A stretch of DNA of 25,548 bases from Dehalococcoidia bacterium UBA1152. Its GTDB lineage: Bacteria; Chloroflexota; Dehalococcoidia; Lucifugimonadales; UBA2962. This document shows positions 1 to 9,900 of this stretch, in pieces. Both the position numbers and the translations under genes were made by a program. The notes under the pieces are model-generated. The model made no database searches and was not told the origin of the DNA. It saw only the letters and a list, made by a program, of their open reading frames with translations. Position 1 is the first letter of the stretch. The number at the start of each line of letters is the position of its first letter. The stretch lies in the NCBI GenBank assembly GCA_002311285.1, contig DBZU01000062.1, positions 46,462 through 72,009 on the forward strand, in the 5' to 3' direction.

Positions 1-1281
1 GCATACTGCATCTTCAACTCGCAAGTAATCAAATTTTTTGCGAGTATCGTCCATGGTTTTCTTTAAAACGATATTTTCGTTAGCCAGAACTGCTTTACGA
101 GTTTCAAAAGCGGCAAGGGTTTTTTTTAAGTCTTCGGACGATAAACTCAACCGACCCAGCTTATTTTTGTTTTCCTCCAGCGACGAAAGTTCATTTTTGA
201 TGCGAGGCATGTTGGTTGATGAGACTGAAAGTTCATCTATCTGGCGTTGAGTCGCTTCAGTTACAGCTGATATTCGGGCACGTTCAAGCTTTATCGTTTG
301 GTCTAGGTTAGTGAGAACACCAGTAAGTTGATTATGGTGCAATTGGTCTTTAGCAAGCTGTTTTTCTTGCGACAGTGCCTGTTTAAATTCTGCATATTTG
401 CTGGTAATCTCGGAAGAACGTTTTTGTAAGTCTTTTAAATCAGTAAGTTCATTTTGGTAGTCCGCTATTGTTTGTTTTATTTGCTCAATTTCCAGATCGG
501 CTGACTTAATACGGGTTTGCGCACTATCAAGTAGGGCTTGCGTGGAATTTAAGGCCTTAATTTTGGAATCGAGAGAGCTGTGTTCTGCTACCGCTGTACG
601 CAACCTGGTTTCCTGATCTAAAAGCCGCCCTTCAATTTTCTTCAGATCTTCTTTGTATAAATCTTTTTTATCCACCTCCTCAGACTGGAAAGTTAACGCG
701 GCATCTATGGATGCAATTGACCTGTCTCGTTCCCGGCATAACTCTCGTGATTTTGTTGCTAAAGACTCGTAATAACTTAATCCTAGCACCTCAGCTAAGG
801 TCTCCTTTCTTTTTGCCGGAGTTGAAGAGCTGAAAAGATCGGCTTTGCCTTGGAGTAAGAAAGCAGTATTGACAAAAGTGTCGTAATCCATGTTAAGTAA
901 ATCTTTCACGATTGTTTCAGTTTCACGCACCGTATTGCCTGTAATTGGGACGTATTGTTCCTCAGAAAACACCTGTAATTCTAGGGACGTGGCACCCTGT
1001 TTGCCTCGTTTGCGAGAATGGCGACGGCTTACTCTGTAAGTTTGTCCGCGGGCTAAAAACTCTAAATCGACAACCATGTCCGTTTGTCCTTGATGAATTA
1101 GTTCGTCTTGAGTGCGGGTACGGGATTGCCCCCAAAGAACCCAGGTTATGGCATCCAGTAGAGCTGATTTACCATGTCCATTTTTCCCACAAAGACAGGC
1201 AACTTGCAGTGGTTCTAAATTGAGCATAGGAGGCTCTCTATAGCACATAAAGTTTTTAATTGACAAAGTAATTGGAATCAT
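1..1281 (-). CDS. sbcC: SbcC/Rad50-type SMC-family nuclease ATPase, N-terminal part (runs off the window)
   Basis: This is the N-terminal 427 residues of a Rad50/SbcC ATPase; the reading frame stays open to base 1. In the family, SbcC pairs with the SbcD nuclease to trim DNA ends and hairpins in the cytoplasm. The protein begins MIPITLSIKNFMCYRE, a typical SbcC opening, and has a Walker A motif GKNGHGKS at residues 32-39. The Q-loop is FLLQGKADLF, with Q144. From about residue 170 the sequence becomes a charged heptad-like coiled coil. The zinc hook, second coil, signature motif and Walker B lie outside the window, and sbcD is not visible. I chose the ATG at 1281 because it restores the conserved beta-strand ahead of the P-loop; the internal ATG at 1227 would lose it. 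The gene is divergent from the protease gene. RecN or another SMC-like protein is less likely given the N-terminus and Q-loop. Confidence 0.9.
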   Translation of the reverse strand, partial: MIPITLSIKNFMCYREPPMLNLEPLQVACLCGKNGHGKSALLDAITWVLWGQSRTRTQDELIHQGQTDMVVDLEFLARGQTYRVSRRHSRKRGKQGATSLELQVFSEEQYVPITGNTVRETETIVKDLLNMDYDTFVNTAFLLQGKADLFSSSTPAKRKETLAEVLGLSYYESLATKSRELCRERDRSIASIDAALTFQSEEVDKKDLYKEDLKKIEGRLLDQETRLRTAVAEHSSLDSKIKALNSTQALLDSAQTRIKSADLEIEQIKQTIADYQNELTDLKDLQKRSSEITSKYAEFKQALSQEKQLAKDQLHHNQLTGVLTNLDQTIKLERARISAVTEATQRQIDELSVSSTNMPRIKNELSSLEENKNKLGRLSLSSEDLKKTLAAFETRKAVLANENIVLKKTMDDTRKKFDYLRVEDAVC

Positions 1282-1287
1282 GAACCC

Positions 1288-1295
1288 AGTATAAT
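1288..1295. promoter_or_regulatory. Possible bidirectional promoter with overlapping -10 elements
   Basis: The 72-bp gap between the divergent sbcC and protease genes contains TATAAT on the plus strand (1290-1295) and TATACT on the minus strand (1293-1288). The two hexamers overlap by four bases. Neither has a convincing -35 box at 16-18 bp: the TTGACA at 1260-1265 is 24 bp from the plus -10. On the minus strand the -10 lies so close to the 1281 ATG that the transcript would be nearly leaderless. This is a sequence-pattern call only. Confidence 0.35.
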
Positions 1296-1353
1296 GCGTT
1301 TAGTCCAACTAAATGGAAACAAGATTTCTTTTTGAAGCTCTGAAATAACCATT

Positions 1354-3939
1354 TTGAAAAACTTACTGCTATTTTCAATAAAAATTATCGTCGGATTAGC
1401 TGTTGTTATTATTGCGGTTGCCATTATTTTTGAATTGACTTCATCAGATGAAACTGTACTAGAAGAACCTAAACAGACTATTTTATATACTCCTGCGCCT
1501 AACAATATAACTCAAATAGTTAGTGATGCTAGTCCAACACCTAATATTGACGTAACTATTGACGCTCAAGTTGAAGCGACTGTAGCGGCGGTTAGAAGCA
1601 GTTTGCTCAAGATGCAGGCGACACAGATTGCCGAATTAACCCTTGTTGCGACTCCTGCATTTACTGCAGAGCCTGCATCTACCCCAAAACCTATGCCGAC
1701 ACCCACTCTTACACCTGTCCCTACCCTCATTCCTGAACCCACGCCTGAACCCACACCTGAACCCACACCTGCAATTATCTCTAATGAAGCTTTAAGAAGT
1801 TCGTTTCCATTAGATGTATTAAAAGTCACATCTAACTCTGCGCCATCAATCGTAGACGTTAAGTCCATAGACTCAGGAGGAACAGGGTTTTTAGTGAATC
1901 CAAAAGGGCTAATAGTAACGAATGCTCATGTTGTTGGAACTCTAAAGACTGGCACATCCTGCTACTACTCTGATCTTGGAGCGGACGTCGAAGTAAAAAA
2001 TTCCGAATTGGGTTTGTTGCAAGGAGTATTAGTTGCAATTTATCCCTGTCATGATATTGCATTGGTTCAGCTGCCAAATGAGCAATCAACTGATTTTCCT
2101 TATATTTCTTTAGCTGACTCAAGCAAACTTTACCCTGGAGAATGGTTAATATCAGCCGGATTTCCATATTTGGGCGAATCGGCTAAACAAGAATTTGGAG
2201 AAACACCCACAATTAACGCAGGAGTCTTTTCTACAGTCCGGTTTATTGGAGGAATTCAATACATTCAATCAGACATAGGCGTTAATGCAGGCAATAGTGG
2301 CGGGCCATTGTTAAATTTCGAAGGACATCTAATAGGTGTAACTACACGAAGAGACTACTATACGAGTGCCATTATGGACCCAATATACCGACTAGCGGGG
2401 GTAAATTATGCGATTCCCAGTAATACGCTAGCTAATCTTATTGCTGCCTATGAAAATGAAGTCAATTTTATAGATGACGAATTTATATCTCCGGAATGGT
2501 CCACGTATTTAGATCTGCAATCACGTTTTTTAATTGCTTTACCGAAAAACTGGACTTTTGACATAACTAATGAATATGACAGGACAAACGACACGTTAAA
2601 CCGTTTTACGATATCCGATGGCGAAGGAAACGGATACGTATCGGTCCAAGTCACAGACGGTACGTATGACATATTAGCTGGAGAATCTTTTGTTGGAGAC
2701 AGCTCCGAAGAGGTAAATCAAGGCATAAAAGGCTATCGACAAAAAGAAGCATTAGGGTATCTGCTTCTGTCCGAACAAGCCCACTCTCTGACAACAGGCC
2801 TTAATGGAGTGTGGATTGAGTTTAACCACGCGGCCTCCGGCTGTTTTAACCCAGCCACTGATCGTACCAATGAATGGAACTCAGTTTTTATCAGAGACAA
2901 CTGGAAAATATATGTAAATTTACTTGCCTCGATTTGTGAGTCTGACACCAAGTTTTATTTAAGAGATATACAAACATTTATTGACTCCTTTATTTGGTTA
3001 AACAAGTTTGAGACTGAAACAAAAAGCCGCTATTCACTTGATCGAAAACTGATAAGCGAAAAACATGGCTGGCAGGTCAAGTTTCCAACCAATTGGAACG
3101 TTGTTAAGATGGAGGAAACTGAAGGACAGTTCGATGTCACGGCTTTTGTAACGGAACATCGGGTTTTTGGGCAGAACGGATCAACCACATTACAAGTTCG
3201 TAGATTAAAAGTGTTGCCAGACCAAAGCCTGGTAAATTGGTCTGATTATAGACTCGCTTTGTATAAGTTACTTAATAACCCCGATGAAGTTACTGTCGAG
3301 ATCGCTTTCACAAACTTAGATAAAGGTAATGATCTTTCTGTTCATACAACGATGCTAAACAATAATTCATATGTAGAGATTTTGCATATAGACTTGGACA
3401 TGGCTCGGTATGAAGTAATCGCAAGGACTACTGGGCCAAATTTTGAAGTGGCCGGTGAATGGCAAAGCATTAAAAGCTTCGGCAATGGGGACGACCGTTC
3501 GCGGCAACTAGTTAATGATTTGGTACTTTCATTCGGCCTTGCAGAGAGCTTAGATCAAGACTCACAGAAAGTAGGAGACTTTATAGGATTAGTAATTGAC
3601 CCATATATGAAGGGCAATCAAGACACAACCCGAAGGCTGGAATTGAGTTTATTGGAGGAGGCCTCATCGTTAACCGGATCTATAAAAATTACAGGGCCTG
3701 ATTTTGAAATTCGAGAAGGAATTGTAAGCGGCAGTTTGAGCGGAGATTATGTGGATTTCTTGGCAGTTATTCCCGATGCTCCGCTGAACAACTCAGGCAC
3801 ACCAATGGACAACATTCATTTTACTGGGCTAATAGGCGGAGATGAACTAATAAGAGGCGAATATAGAGTGGGAGACGAAACCCAGTCAAATGCTTGGGTG
3901 GCTGCAAAACCTTGTGGATGTGAGTTTAGCGCACAATAA
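1354..3939 (+). CDS. Membrane-anchored trypsin-like (HtrA/S1C-type) serine protease with large C-terminal extension
   Basis: This 861-residue protein should be an extracytoplasmic serine endopeptidase. It has a single N-terminal membrane segment (about residues 4-28), then a Pro/Thr/Glu-rich linker (about 105-140) with PEPT repeats. The protease domain spans about 155-365: GTGF at 176-179, His192 in TNAHVV, Asp234 in CHDIALVQL and Ser315 in GNSGGPLL form the catalytic triad. No PDZ domain is seen, unlike DegP/HtrA. Instead there are two similar segments of about 150 residues (386-548 and 568-710). Each opens with a short PxxW motif (LPKNW, FPTNW), reminiscent of PsbP/Mog1-like folds; that fold is inference. 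A last beta-rich domain (about 740-855) follows. The start is TTG: an in-frame TGA at 1333 leaves no ATG upstream, and no clear Shine-Dalgarno is seen. It is probably cotranscribed with the S9 peptidase 21 bp downstream. The protease assignment is firm; the substrate is unknown. Confidence 0.88.
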   Translation: MKNLLLFSIKIIVGLAVVIIAVAIIFELTSSDETVLEEPKQTILYTPAPNNITQIVSDASPTPNIDVTIDAQVEATVAAVRSSLLKMQATQIAELTLVATPAFTAEPASTPKPMPTPTLTPVPTLIPEPTPEPTPEPTPAIISNEALRSSFPLDVLKVTSNSAPSIVDVKSIDSGGTGFLVNPKGLIVTNAHVVGTLKTGTSCYYSDLGADVEVKNSELGLLQGVLVAIYPCHDIALVQLPNEQSTDFPYISLADSSKLYPGEWLISAGFPYLGESAKQEFGETPTINAGVFSTVRFIGGIQYIQSDIGVNAGNSGGPLLNFEGHLIGVTTRRDYYTSAIMDPIYRLAGVNYAIPSNTLANLIAAYENEVNFIDDEFISPEWSTYLDLQSRFLIALPKNWTFDITNEYDRTNDTLNRFTISDGEGNGYVSVQVTDGTYDILAGESFVGDSSEEVNQGIKGYRQKEALGYLLLSEQAHSLTTGLNGVWIEFNHAASGCFNPATDRTNEWNSVFIRDNWKIYVNLLASICESDTKFYLRDIQTFIDSFIWLNKFETETKSRYSLDRKLISEKHGWQVKFPTNWNVVKMEETEGQFDVTAFVTEHRVFGQNGSTTLQVRRLKVLPDQSLVNWSDYRLALYKLLNNPDEVTVEIAFTNLDKGNDLSVHTTMLNNNSYVEILHIDLDMARYEVIARTTGPNFEVAGEWQSIKSFGNGDDRSRQLVNDLVLSFGLAESLDQDSQKVGDFIGLVIDPYMKGNQDTTRRLELSLLEEASSLTGSIKITGPDFEIREGIVSGSLSGDYVDFLAVIPDAPLNNSGTPMDNIHFTGLIGGDELIRGEYRVGDETQSNAWVAAKPCGCEFSAQ
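1732..1770 (+). repeat. 12-bp in-frame tandem repeat encoding PEPT
   Basis: About 3.25 copies of a 12-bp unit, CCTGAACCCACR, lie in the linker of the protease gene and encode consecutive Pro-Glu-Pro-Thr units. The copies at 1744-1755 and 1756-1767 are identical and the first differs by one base. Because the unit is a multiple of three, copy-number change would alter linker length without a frameshift. Confidence 0.85.
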
Positions 3940-3960
3940 CATAGTTGTGAGGATACTGTA

Positions 3961-5919
3961 GTGAATAAGAAAATGGCGGATTATGGCAGCTGGAAATCAT
4001 CAGTAATTGCTGAGAAGATCGCGGCAGGAACTATTACTTTAAGCCAGGTTGTTATAGACCAAAAAGACATTTACTGGATCGAGGGCAGGCCGACTGAAGG
4101 AGGGCGAAATACAATTGTACGGCGTGATAAACAAGGTGTCGTTACAGATGTAATTGATAGTAGCCATAATGCACGGACGCGAGTTCACGAGTACGGCGGC
4201 GGTTCATATGTTGTTTCGGATGGCATAATTATTTATTCCAACTTTTTGGACCAACGACTGTATCGTCAAGGAAAAACTGGAAAACCAACCCCTTTAACGT
4301 CAAGCCAGAGCGGCCAACGTTATGCTGATGCCGTGGTTAATAATATTTCAAATCAATTAATTTGCGTAAATGAAGATCACAGCAAGTCATCTTCCGGTGA
4401 CGAGCCCGTAAATCAAATCGTAAGACTGTCTTCGGTAATCCCATCCCTTAATGGACATGAAGTTTTGGTTTCAGGATCTGATTTCTATTCGAACCCACGA
4501 ATTGACTCTTCTGGAACAAAATTGTGTTGGGTACAATGGAATCACCCTTCAATGCCATGGGACGGCTGTGAACTGTGGGTCGGTGATCTTACGCAGGACG
4601 GATTAAAATCTCCCATAAAGGTGGCTGGAGGAAATAACGAGGCAGTTTTTCAGCCAGAGTGGTCTCCTGACGATAAGCTGTTTTATGTTTCTGACAAAAG
4701 TGGTTGGTGGAACCTGTACAGACTAGATACTAATCTCAGTAAAAAGGTGCCGGAGCCCGTGTTTCCTTCCCAGGCAGAGTATGCCACACCGATGTGGGTA
4801 TTTGGAATGAAAACATATGGATTCATTTCAGCAGAGAGAATTATTTGCACCTATACAAATAAGGGGATTTGGAGCCTGGGAGTAATAGACTTCACATCGA
4901 ACAAGTTGACCCCATTTAATCTTCCTTATACTGATTATTCTTCGATAAATGTGTTGGGAGATACAGCCGTGTTCAAAGCCGGATCCCCCAAGCTAAGCAC
5001 TGCGATAGTTTCCTTAGATGTCAATAGCGGGGCACATTCGGTGATAAGCAACCCTTCAAGTGGTATGGTGCAAGAAGAAGATATATCAGTTCCAGAAATC
5101 ATAGAATTCCCTACCGAAAACCAGCTAACAGCGCATGGGTTCTTTTATTCTCCAAAAAATCGGCTTTTTGAGGGTACTAAAAACACTAAACCGCCACTGT
5201 TGGTAAAAATTCATGGGGGACCGACAGGCTCAACAAATTCCTCGTTAAGCCCAGGTATCCAGTATTGGACTACAAGAGGGTTTGCAATACTTGACATAAA
5301 TTATGGAGGTTCGACAGGCTATGGCACCCCATACCGTCAGAGACTTGATGGGAAATGGGGAATAGTAGATGTTGCAGACTGTGTGAACGGAGCAAAACAT
5401 CTGGTTGTTAGAGGAGATGTTGACCAAAATAAACTTGCTATTGATGGAGGAAGTGCTGGAGGGTTTACAACTTTAGCAGCACTGGCCTTTAGTGATGTTT
5501 TTAAAGCTGGCGCCAGTTTTTTTGGAGTAACAGACCTAGAAGCTTTAGCGAGGGATACACATAAGTTTGAGTCAAGATATCTTCATCGATTAATCGCTCC
5601 TTACCCTTCACAGGCTGCTATTTGGCAAGACCGTTCTCCAATAAACAATATTGACAAAATTTCTTCGCCAGTAATTCTTTTTCAAGGACTTGAAGACAAG
5701 GTCGTGCCGCCCAACCAGGCAGAATCAATGGTGGAAGCTCTTAAAAGTAGAGGACTGCAAGTGGCTTATATTGCCTATCAGGGGGAACAACATGGGTTTC
5801 GCAAAGCTGAGAACATAAAAAGAACACTAGAAGCAGAGTTATATTTTTATTCTAAAATATTTCGATTTGAACTGCCAGAAGAAATAACTTCCGTAGACAT
5901 TTATAACTTTAAATCTTAG
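3961..5919 (+). CDS. S9-family prolyl oligopeptidase / acylaminoacyl-peptidase-like serine peptidase
   Basis: This 652-residue cytoplasmic-type peptidase (no signal peptide) probably cleaves short peptides from the N-terminus or after proline. The N-terminal part (about 30-370) looks like the beta-propeller of S9C enzymes; its opening YGSWKSSVIAEKIAAG and WIEGRPTEGGR are characteristic. The C-terminal alpha/beta-hydrolase domain (about 395-640) has the oxyanion region HGGPTG, nucleophile Ser498 in GGSAGGF, Asp579 in GLEDKVVP and His611 in EQHGFRK. The start is GTG, with GAGGA at 3949-3953 and a 7-base spacer; an ATG four codons later (3973) has poorer spacing. It lies 21 bp after the secreted protease gene, so the pair may act on imported or turned-over peptides (inference). 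The stop is only 7 bp from the stop of the convergent aldo/keto reductase gene. Confidence 0.92.
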   Translation: MNKKMADYGSWKSSVIAEKIAAGTITLSQVVIDQKDIYWIEGRPTEGGRNTIVRRDKQGVVTDVIDSSHNARTRVHEYGGGSYVVSDGIIIYSNFLDQRLYRQGKTGKPTPLTSSQSGQRYADAVVNNISNQLICVNEDHSKSSSGDEPVNQIVRLSSVIPSLNGHEVLVSGSDFYSNPRIDSSGTKLCWVQWNHPSMPWDGCELWVGDLTQDGLKSPIKVAGGNNEAVFQPEWSPDDKLFYVSDKSGWWNLYRLDTNLSKKVPEPVFPSQAEYATPMWVFGMKTYGFISAERIICTYTNKGIWSLGVIDFTSNKLTPFNLPYTDYSSINVLGDTAVFKAGSPKLSTAIVSLDVNSGAHSVISNPSSGMVQEEDISVPEIIEFPTENQLTAHGFFYSPKNRLFEGTKNTKPPLLVKIHGGPTGSTNSSLSPGIQYWTTRGFAILDINYGGSTGYGTPYRQRLDGKWGIVDVADCVNGAKHLVVRGDVDQNKLAIDGGSAGGFTTLAALAFSDVFKAGASFFGVTDLEALARDTHKFESRYLHRLIAPYPSQAAIWQDRSPINNIDKISSPVILFQGLEDKVVPPNQAESMVEALKSRGLQVAYIAYQGEQHGFRKAENIKRTLEAELYFYSKIFRFELPEEITSVDIYNFKS

Positions 5920-5926
5920 TGGCCAC

Positions 5927-6853
5927 CTATATTTGCCCAATCCAGTCGTCATCAAGCCTGTCCCATCTGTTATATAGCTCGGCTACAACTGCTTTATCGA
6001 TAGGCAAATCGTTGTTGAAGAGACTGATGTTTGATTTCAAGTGCTGTGGGTTTCTGGTGCCTATAATGGCGGTATCAATTTCTTCGTGTGCCATAACAAA
6101 TCCAAGTGACATTAAAATACGATCATCAGAAGGAATTTCCAGTGGGCCTAACTCTGCCATAGCTTTCGTTCTGCGCCAGTATTCATCTCCGTAATTTGGA
6201 TCAAACTTTAAACGGGCAGTTGGGCTAGCATGGGACCCCCAGGCTGTATTTGCAATAGGTCTTTTTGCAATAACACCTAGGCCATTTTGTTTGGCTCGTT
6301 GCAGGAGCCCATTGCGAGGTCGTTGGTCTGCCAGACTAAAGGAAGTTTGCAGTGTGTCAAAAAGACCACTATCCACAGCCCAGCCTGCAGCTTCGTTATC
6401 GCCAGAATATCCAATAAAACGAGTTTTACCTGATTCTTTGGCTTGGTTAAGCGCCTCTATAACCTCTCCTTTCTCTAAAACCTCAACGCTACATGAATGT
6501 AGTTGTAATAGATCCACATAGTCAGTTTTTAATCTCTTTAGGCTACGGTCTATTGATAATAAAATGCCGTCCATCGACCAGTCTGATTCATATTGACCTG
6601 GTTTTGGGTGTCCACATTTAGTAGCAAGAAGAAACTCGGATCTTTTATCTGAAATTGAATGGCCGACCATCTCTTCGCTATAAAAATAACATTCTGCGGT
6701 ATCAAAAAATGTAATCCCTTCGTTGAGAGCTGTTTTTAGAACGGTTTCTACAGTCTTTATATTGTCAAAAGTTTCCTCTTCGCCGATAGCAGCCAGGCCA
6801 ATTCCTAGCCGGCTGACTTCCATTCCTGTATTACCGAGGACTCGTTTTTCCAT
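5927..6853 (-). CDS. Aldo/keto reductase
   Basis: This 308-residue NAD(P)H-dependent oxidoreductase of the AKR superfamily has the standard catalytic tetrad in a TIM barrel: Asp51 and Tyr56 in DTAECYFYSEE, Lys79 in LLATKCG and His119 in LLQLHS. The C-terminal cofactor-binding region AIIGTRNPQHLKSN is present. The length is normal. The ATG at 6853 is preceded by GGAG at good spacing. The gene lies 74 bp downstream of carB on the same strand. It could be read through from the pyr operon, but the AT-rich gap, with TATAAT-like sequence, may hold its own promoter. The substrate cannot be told from sequence; there is no functional link to pyrimidine synthesis. Confidence 0.92.
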   Translation of the reverse strand: MEKRVLGNTGMEVSRLGIGLAAIGEEETFDNIKTVETVLKTALNEGITFFDTAECYFYSEEMVGHSISDKRSEFLLATKCGHPKPGQYESDWSMDGILLSIDRSLKRLKTDYVDLLQLHSCSVEVLEKGEVIEALNQAKESGKTRFIGYSGDNEAAGWAVDSGLFDTLQTSFSLADQRPRNGLLQRAKQNGLGVIAKRPIANTAWGSHASPTARLKFDPNYGDEYWRRTKAMAELGPLEIPSDDRILMSLGFVMAHEEIDTAIIGTRNPQHLKSNISLFNNDLPIDKAVVAELYNRWDRLDDDWIGQI

Positions 6854-6927
6854 AAGTATCTCCAGTTGATTGCAAAAAAGTGTATTCCATGTTTAATATA
6901 TTTGAGACAGCATTATATGTTGATATC

Positions 6928-9900
6928 TTAATTTTTATAATCCAGATATTTTTTTAGCGGTAACACGCTGTAATCATTGTTAGGAGTGTTTATTGATTCA
7001 GCTACAGCACGTGCGGTATCGATTGAAGTAAAGCAAGGAACCCCTTTTTCAGCTGAAACTCTTCGGATTGCAAAACCGTCCTGCAACACACTTCTGTCGC
7101 CTGTAACGGTATTTATAACGCCGTCGACAGATCCGTCACTAATGATATCTACCACATTCGGATGTCCTTTTCCCAATCGTTTTGTGATGGTAACTACTGC
7201 AAAACCGAGCTCATCTATCATTTCGGCGGTTCCTTCTGTTGCATAAAAATGGTATCCGCATTGATGTAGTTGTTTTATTAACGACTTCGCTTCAGGCTTG
7301 TCTTTATCTGCAATCGATAAAAGCATGGATCCTTGGCTAGGCAACATTAATCCAGCTGCTATTAACGCCTTGGTTACGGCATTTGGGAAGTCATGATCTA
7401 TGCCCATGACTTCCCCAGTTGATTTCATTTCGGGACCTAAATAAGTATCTACGCCGGTCAACTTGGCCATCGAAAAAACAGGAGCTTTTACTGCGACAAT
7501 GTTTTGTTTTTTTGCTAAACCGCTAGAGTAACCCTGTTCTTTTAATGAAACCCCCATCATTGCATTAACTGCCAGTTTTATCATAGGAACGTCTGTAACT
7601 TTGGAAATAAACGGTATCGTTCTTGACGATCTGGGATTAACCTCTATGACATATACTTGAGGCTTTATTGGCTGTCTAAATTCATTAGGCCGCGAAGGGC
7701 TTCTATATGAGGTTCCGCCTAATAACACATACTGTATGTTCATTAGCCCTTTGATTGCCAATCCCTTTCCGATTCTAGTGGTGTAATCGACTACTGTGGC
7801 AACTTCATCGGAAGTTAATGTTAGTGCAGGATATATAGCCATAGAATCACCTGAATGTACGCCAGCACGCTCTACATGCTCCATTATTCCGGGTATCAAA
7901 ACGTTTTCTCCGTCACAGACAGCGTCCACTTCAACCTCTCGGCCTTCGAAATACTTATCGACCAAAACTCTACGTCCTCTGCCCGCCTCAAAAGCTATCG
8001 ACATGTATCTCTTTAATTCTTCTGGATTCTGAACTATTTCCATTGCCCTGCCGCCTAACACATAACTGGGCCTTACCAGGACGGGATAGCCAATTTCATC
8101 AGCCACTTTTAAGGCCTCTTGAATGTCAGCCACCGCTGAACCCGGGGGATTTGGAATGTTAAGCCTTTTTAGAAACTCTTCAAAAAGGTGTCGATCAGAA
8201 GCGACATCTATCGATCGTGCGGTAGACCCTAAAATACCTAACCCGGCCGATTCTAACGACTGTGACAGATTTATTGCTGTTTGACCTCCAAACTGAACAA
8301 TGCTATTAGGGATATCTGGAGGAGCATTTAAATCTATGACGGATTCATTTTCTATTATGTCAATCACGCTCTCGGAGTCTAAAGGCTCAAAATACAAGCG
8401 ATCTGAAGCGTCGAAATCAGTAGAAACTGTTTCGGGGTTTGAATTGATCATTATGCTTTGAACTCCAGCGTCTCTGAGGGCCTGAGACGCATGTACGGAA
8501 CAATAGTCGAATTCAATTCCCTGGCCTATTCTTATTGGCCCAGACCCTAATACAATAACCTTAGGGCCTTTTAATGGTTCAGCCTCATTTTCTTGTTCAT
8601 AGGTAGAGTAAAAATACGGCGTCTCGGCGTCAAATTCGCCCGCGCATGTATCAACCATTTTATATACAGGAAAAATGCCCTCCATTCTCCTGAATTGTCT
8701 AATTTGCTTTTCGCTACGATCAGTCAGAGCGCCGATCTGAGCATCAGAAAACCCCATTCCTTTGGCAAATCGCATCAAAGTTGGGGTCATCGTTTCATTT
8801 AAGAGACGTAATTCCATTGCCGCAATTCGATTTAACGAATTAATAAACCAAGGGTCAACATATGTAATCTCGGACAAGTCACTCGGCTGATGATGTCTTC
8901 GTAATGCTGATAGTAAAAACCACAGACGTTCGTCATGCGGCTCCAGAACACCACTGAAATTGTCTAGTTCAGTAAAACCCGGGTCCCATAAGATGCTCCG
9001 ATTGGTAATTTCCAAAGATCTGACTGCTTTAAGGAAAGCAGCTTCAAAGGTTCGTTCAATTGCCATTACTTCACCAGTCGCCTTCATTTGCGTACCAAGC
9101 GACCGATCACCTTTTGCAAACTTATCAAATGGCCATCGTGGTATTTTAACCACACAATAGTCCAACGCTGGTTCGAAGGCAGCAAATGTTTTGCCTGTAA
9201 CCCTATTTGTTATTTCGTCTAATTTTCGACCAATGGCAATTTTTGCCGCTACTCTAGCAATGGGATATCCAGTAGCTTTACTTGCTAGAGCTGAGCTTCT
9301 ACTAACACGGGGATTCACCTCGATCACATAATATTCAGGTCCAGAATATTCTTTTAATCCTAGCTTAGATGCAACTAACCTGCCAGGTCGCAATGCAAGC
9401 TGAACATTGCAACCACCTTCAACGCCTAAAGCTCTAATTATGTTAAGGCTGGCGGTACGCAGCAGGTGATAATCATTATCGGTCAAAGTTTGGCTTGGCG
9501 CTACGACAATCGAGTCTCCAGTATGCACTCCCATTGGGTCAAAATTTTCCATGTTACAGACGGTAATACAGTTATCCCCACTGTCCCTCATAACTTCATA
9601 CTCAATTTCTTTCCAGCCAACTAAAGATATCTCAACTAGTACCTGAGATATTGGGCTAGCGGACAGGCCTCCAACGATTAAATCGTTATATTCGGCAATA
9701 TTATTTGCGATCCCACCACCTGTACCGCCAAGCGTGTAGGCTGGCCTGATCACTGCAGGCAAACCGATTTTTGCTAACGCGGCCTCGCCCTCTTCTAATG
9801 TTCGAACAATTTCACTTTCAGGGGTAGGTTCGCCGATTTTTTTGAGTAGAGACTTAAAGGCTTCTCTGTCTTCAGCCAATCTAATTGTTTCAATTGGCGT

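Noticed and set aside
945..1223. A 92-codon plus-strand reading frame near the left end
   Set aside because: It is antisense to the conserved N-terminus of sbcC and resembles no known protein.
1225..1227. Internal ATG at 1227 as the sbcC start
   Set aside because: It would remove the conserved MIPITLSIKNFMCYRE segment that precedes the P-loop in the family.
1260..1295. TTGACA and TATAAT as a classical promoter for the protease gene
   Set aside because: The spacer is 24 bp, too long for a sigma-70 promoter; only the -10 was kept as a weak call.
1566..1868. A Gly/Val-rich minus-strand reading frame
   Set aside because: It is the complement of the PEPT-repeat linker in the protease gene; the repeat explains its low-complexity composition.
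6854..6927. Terminator between carB and the aldo/keto reductase gene
   Set aside because: The gap is AT-rich but contains no stable GC stem; read-through cannot be excluded.
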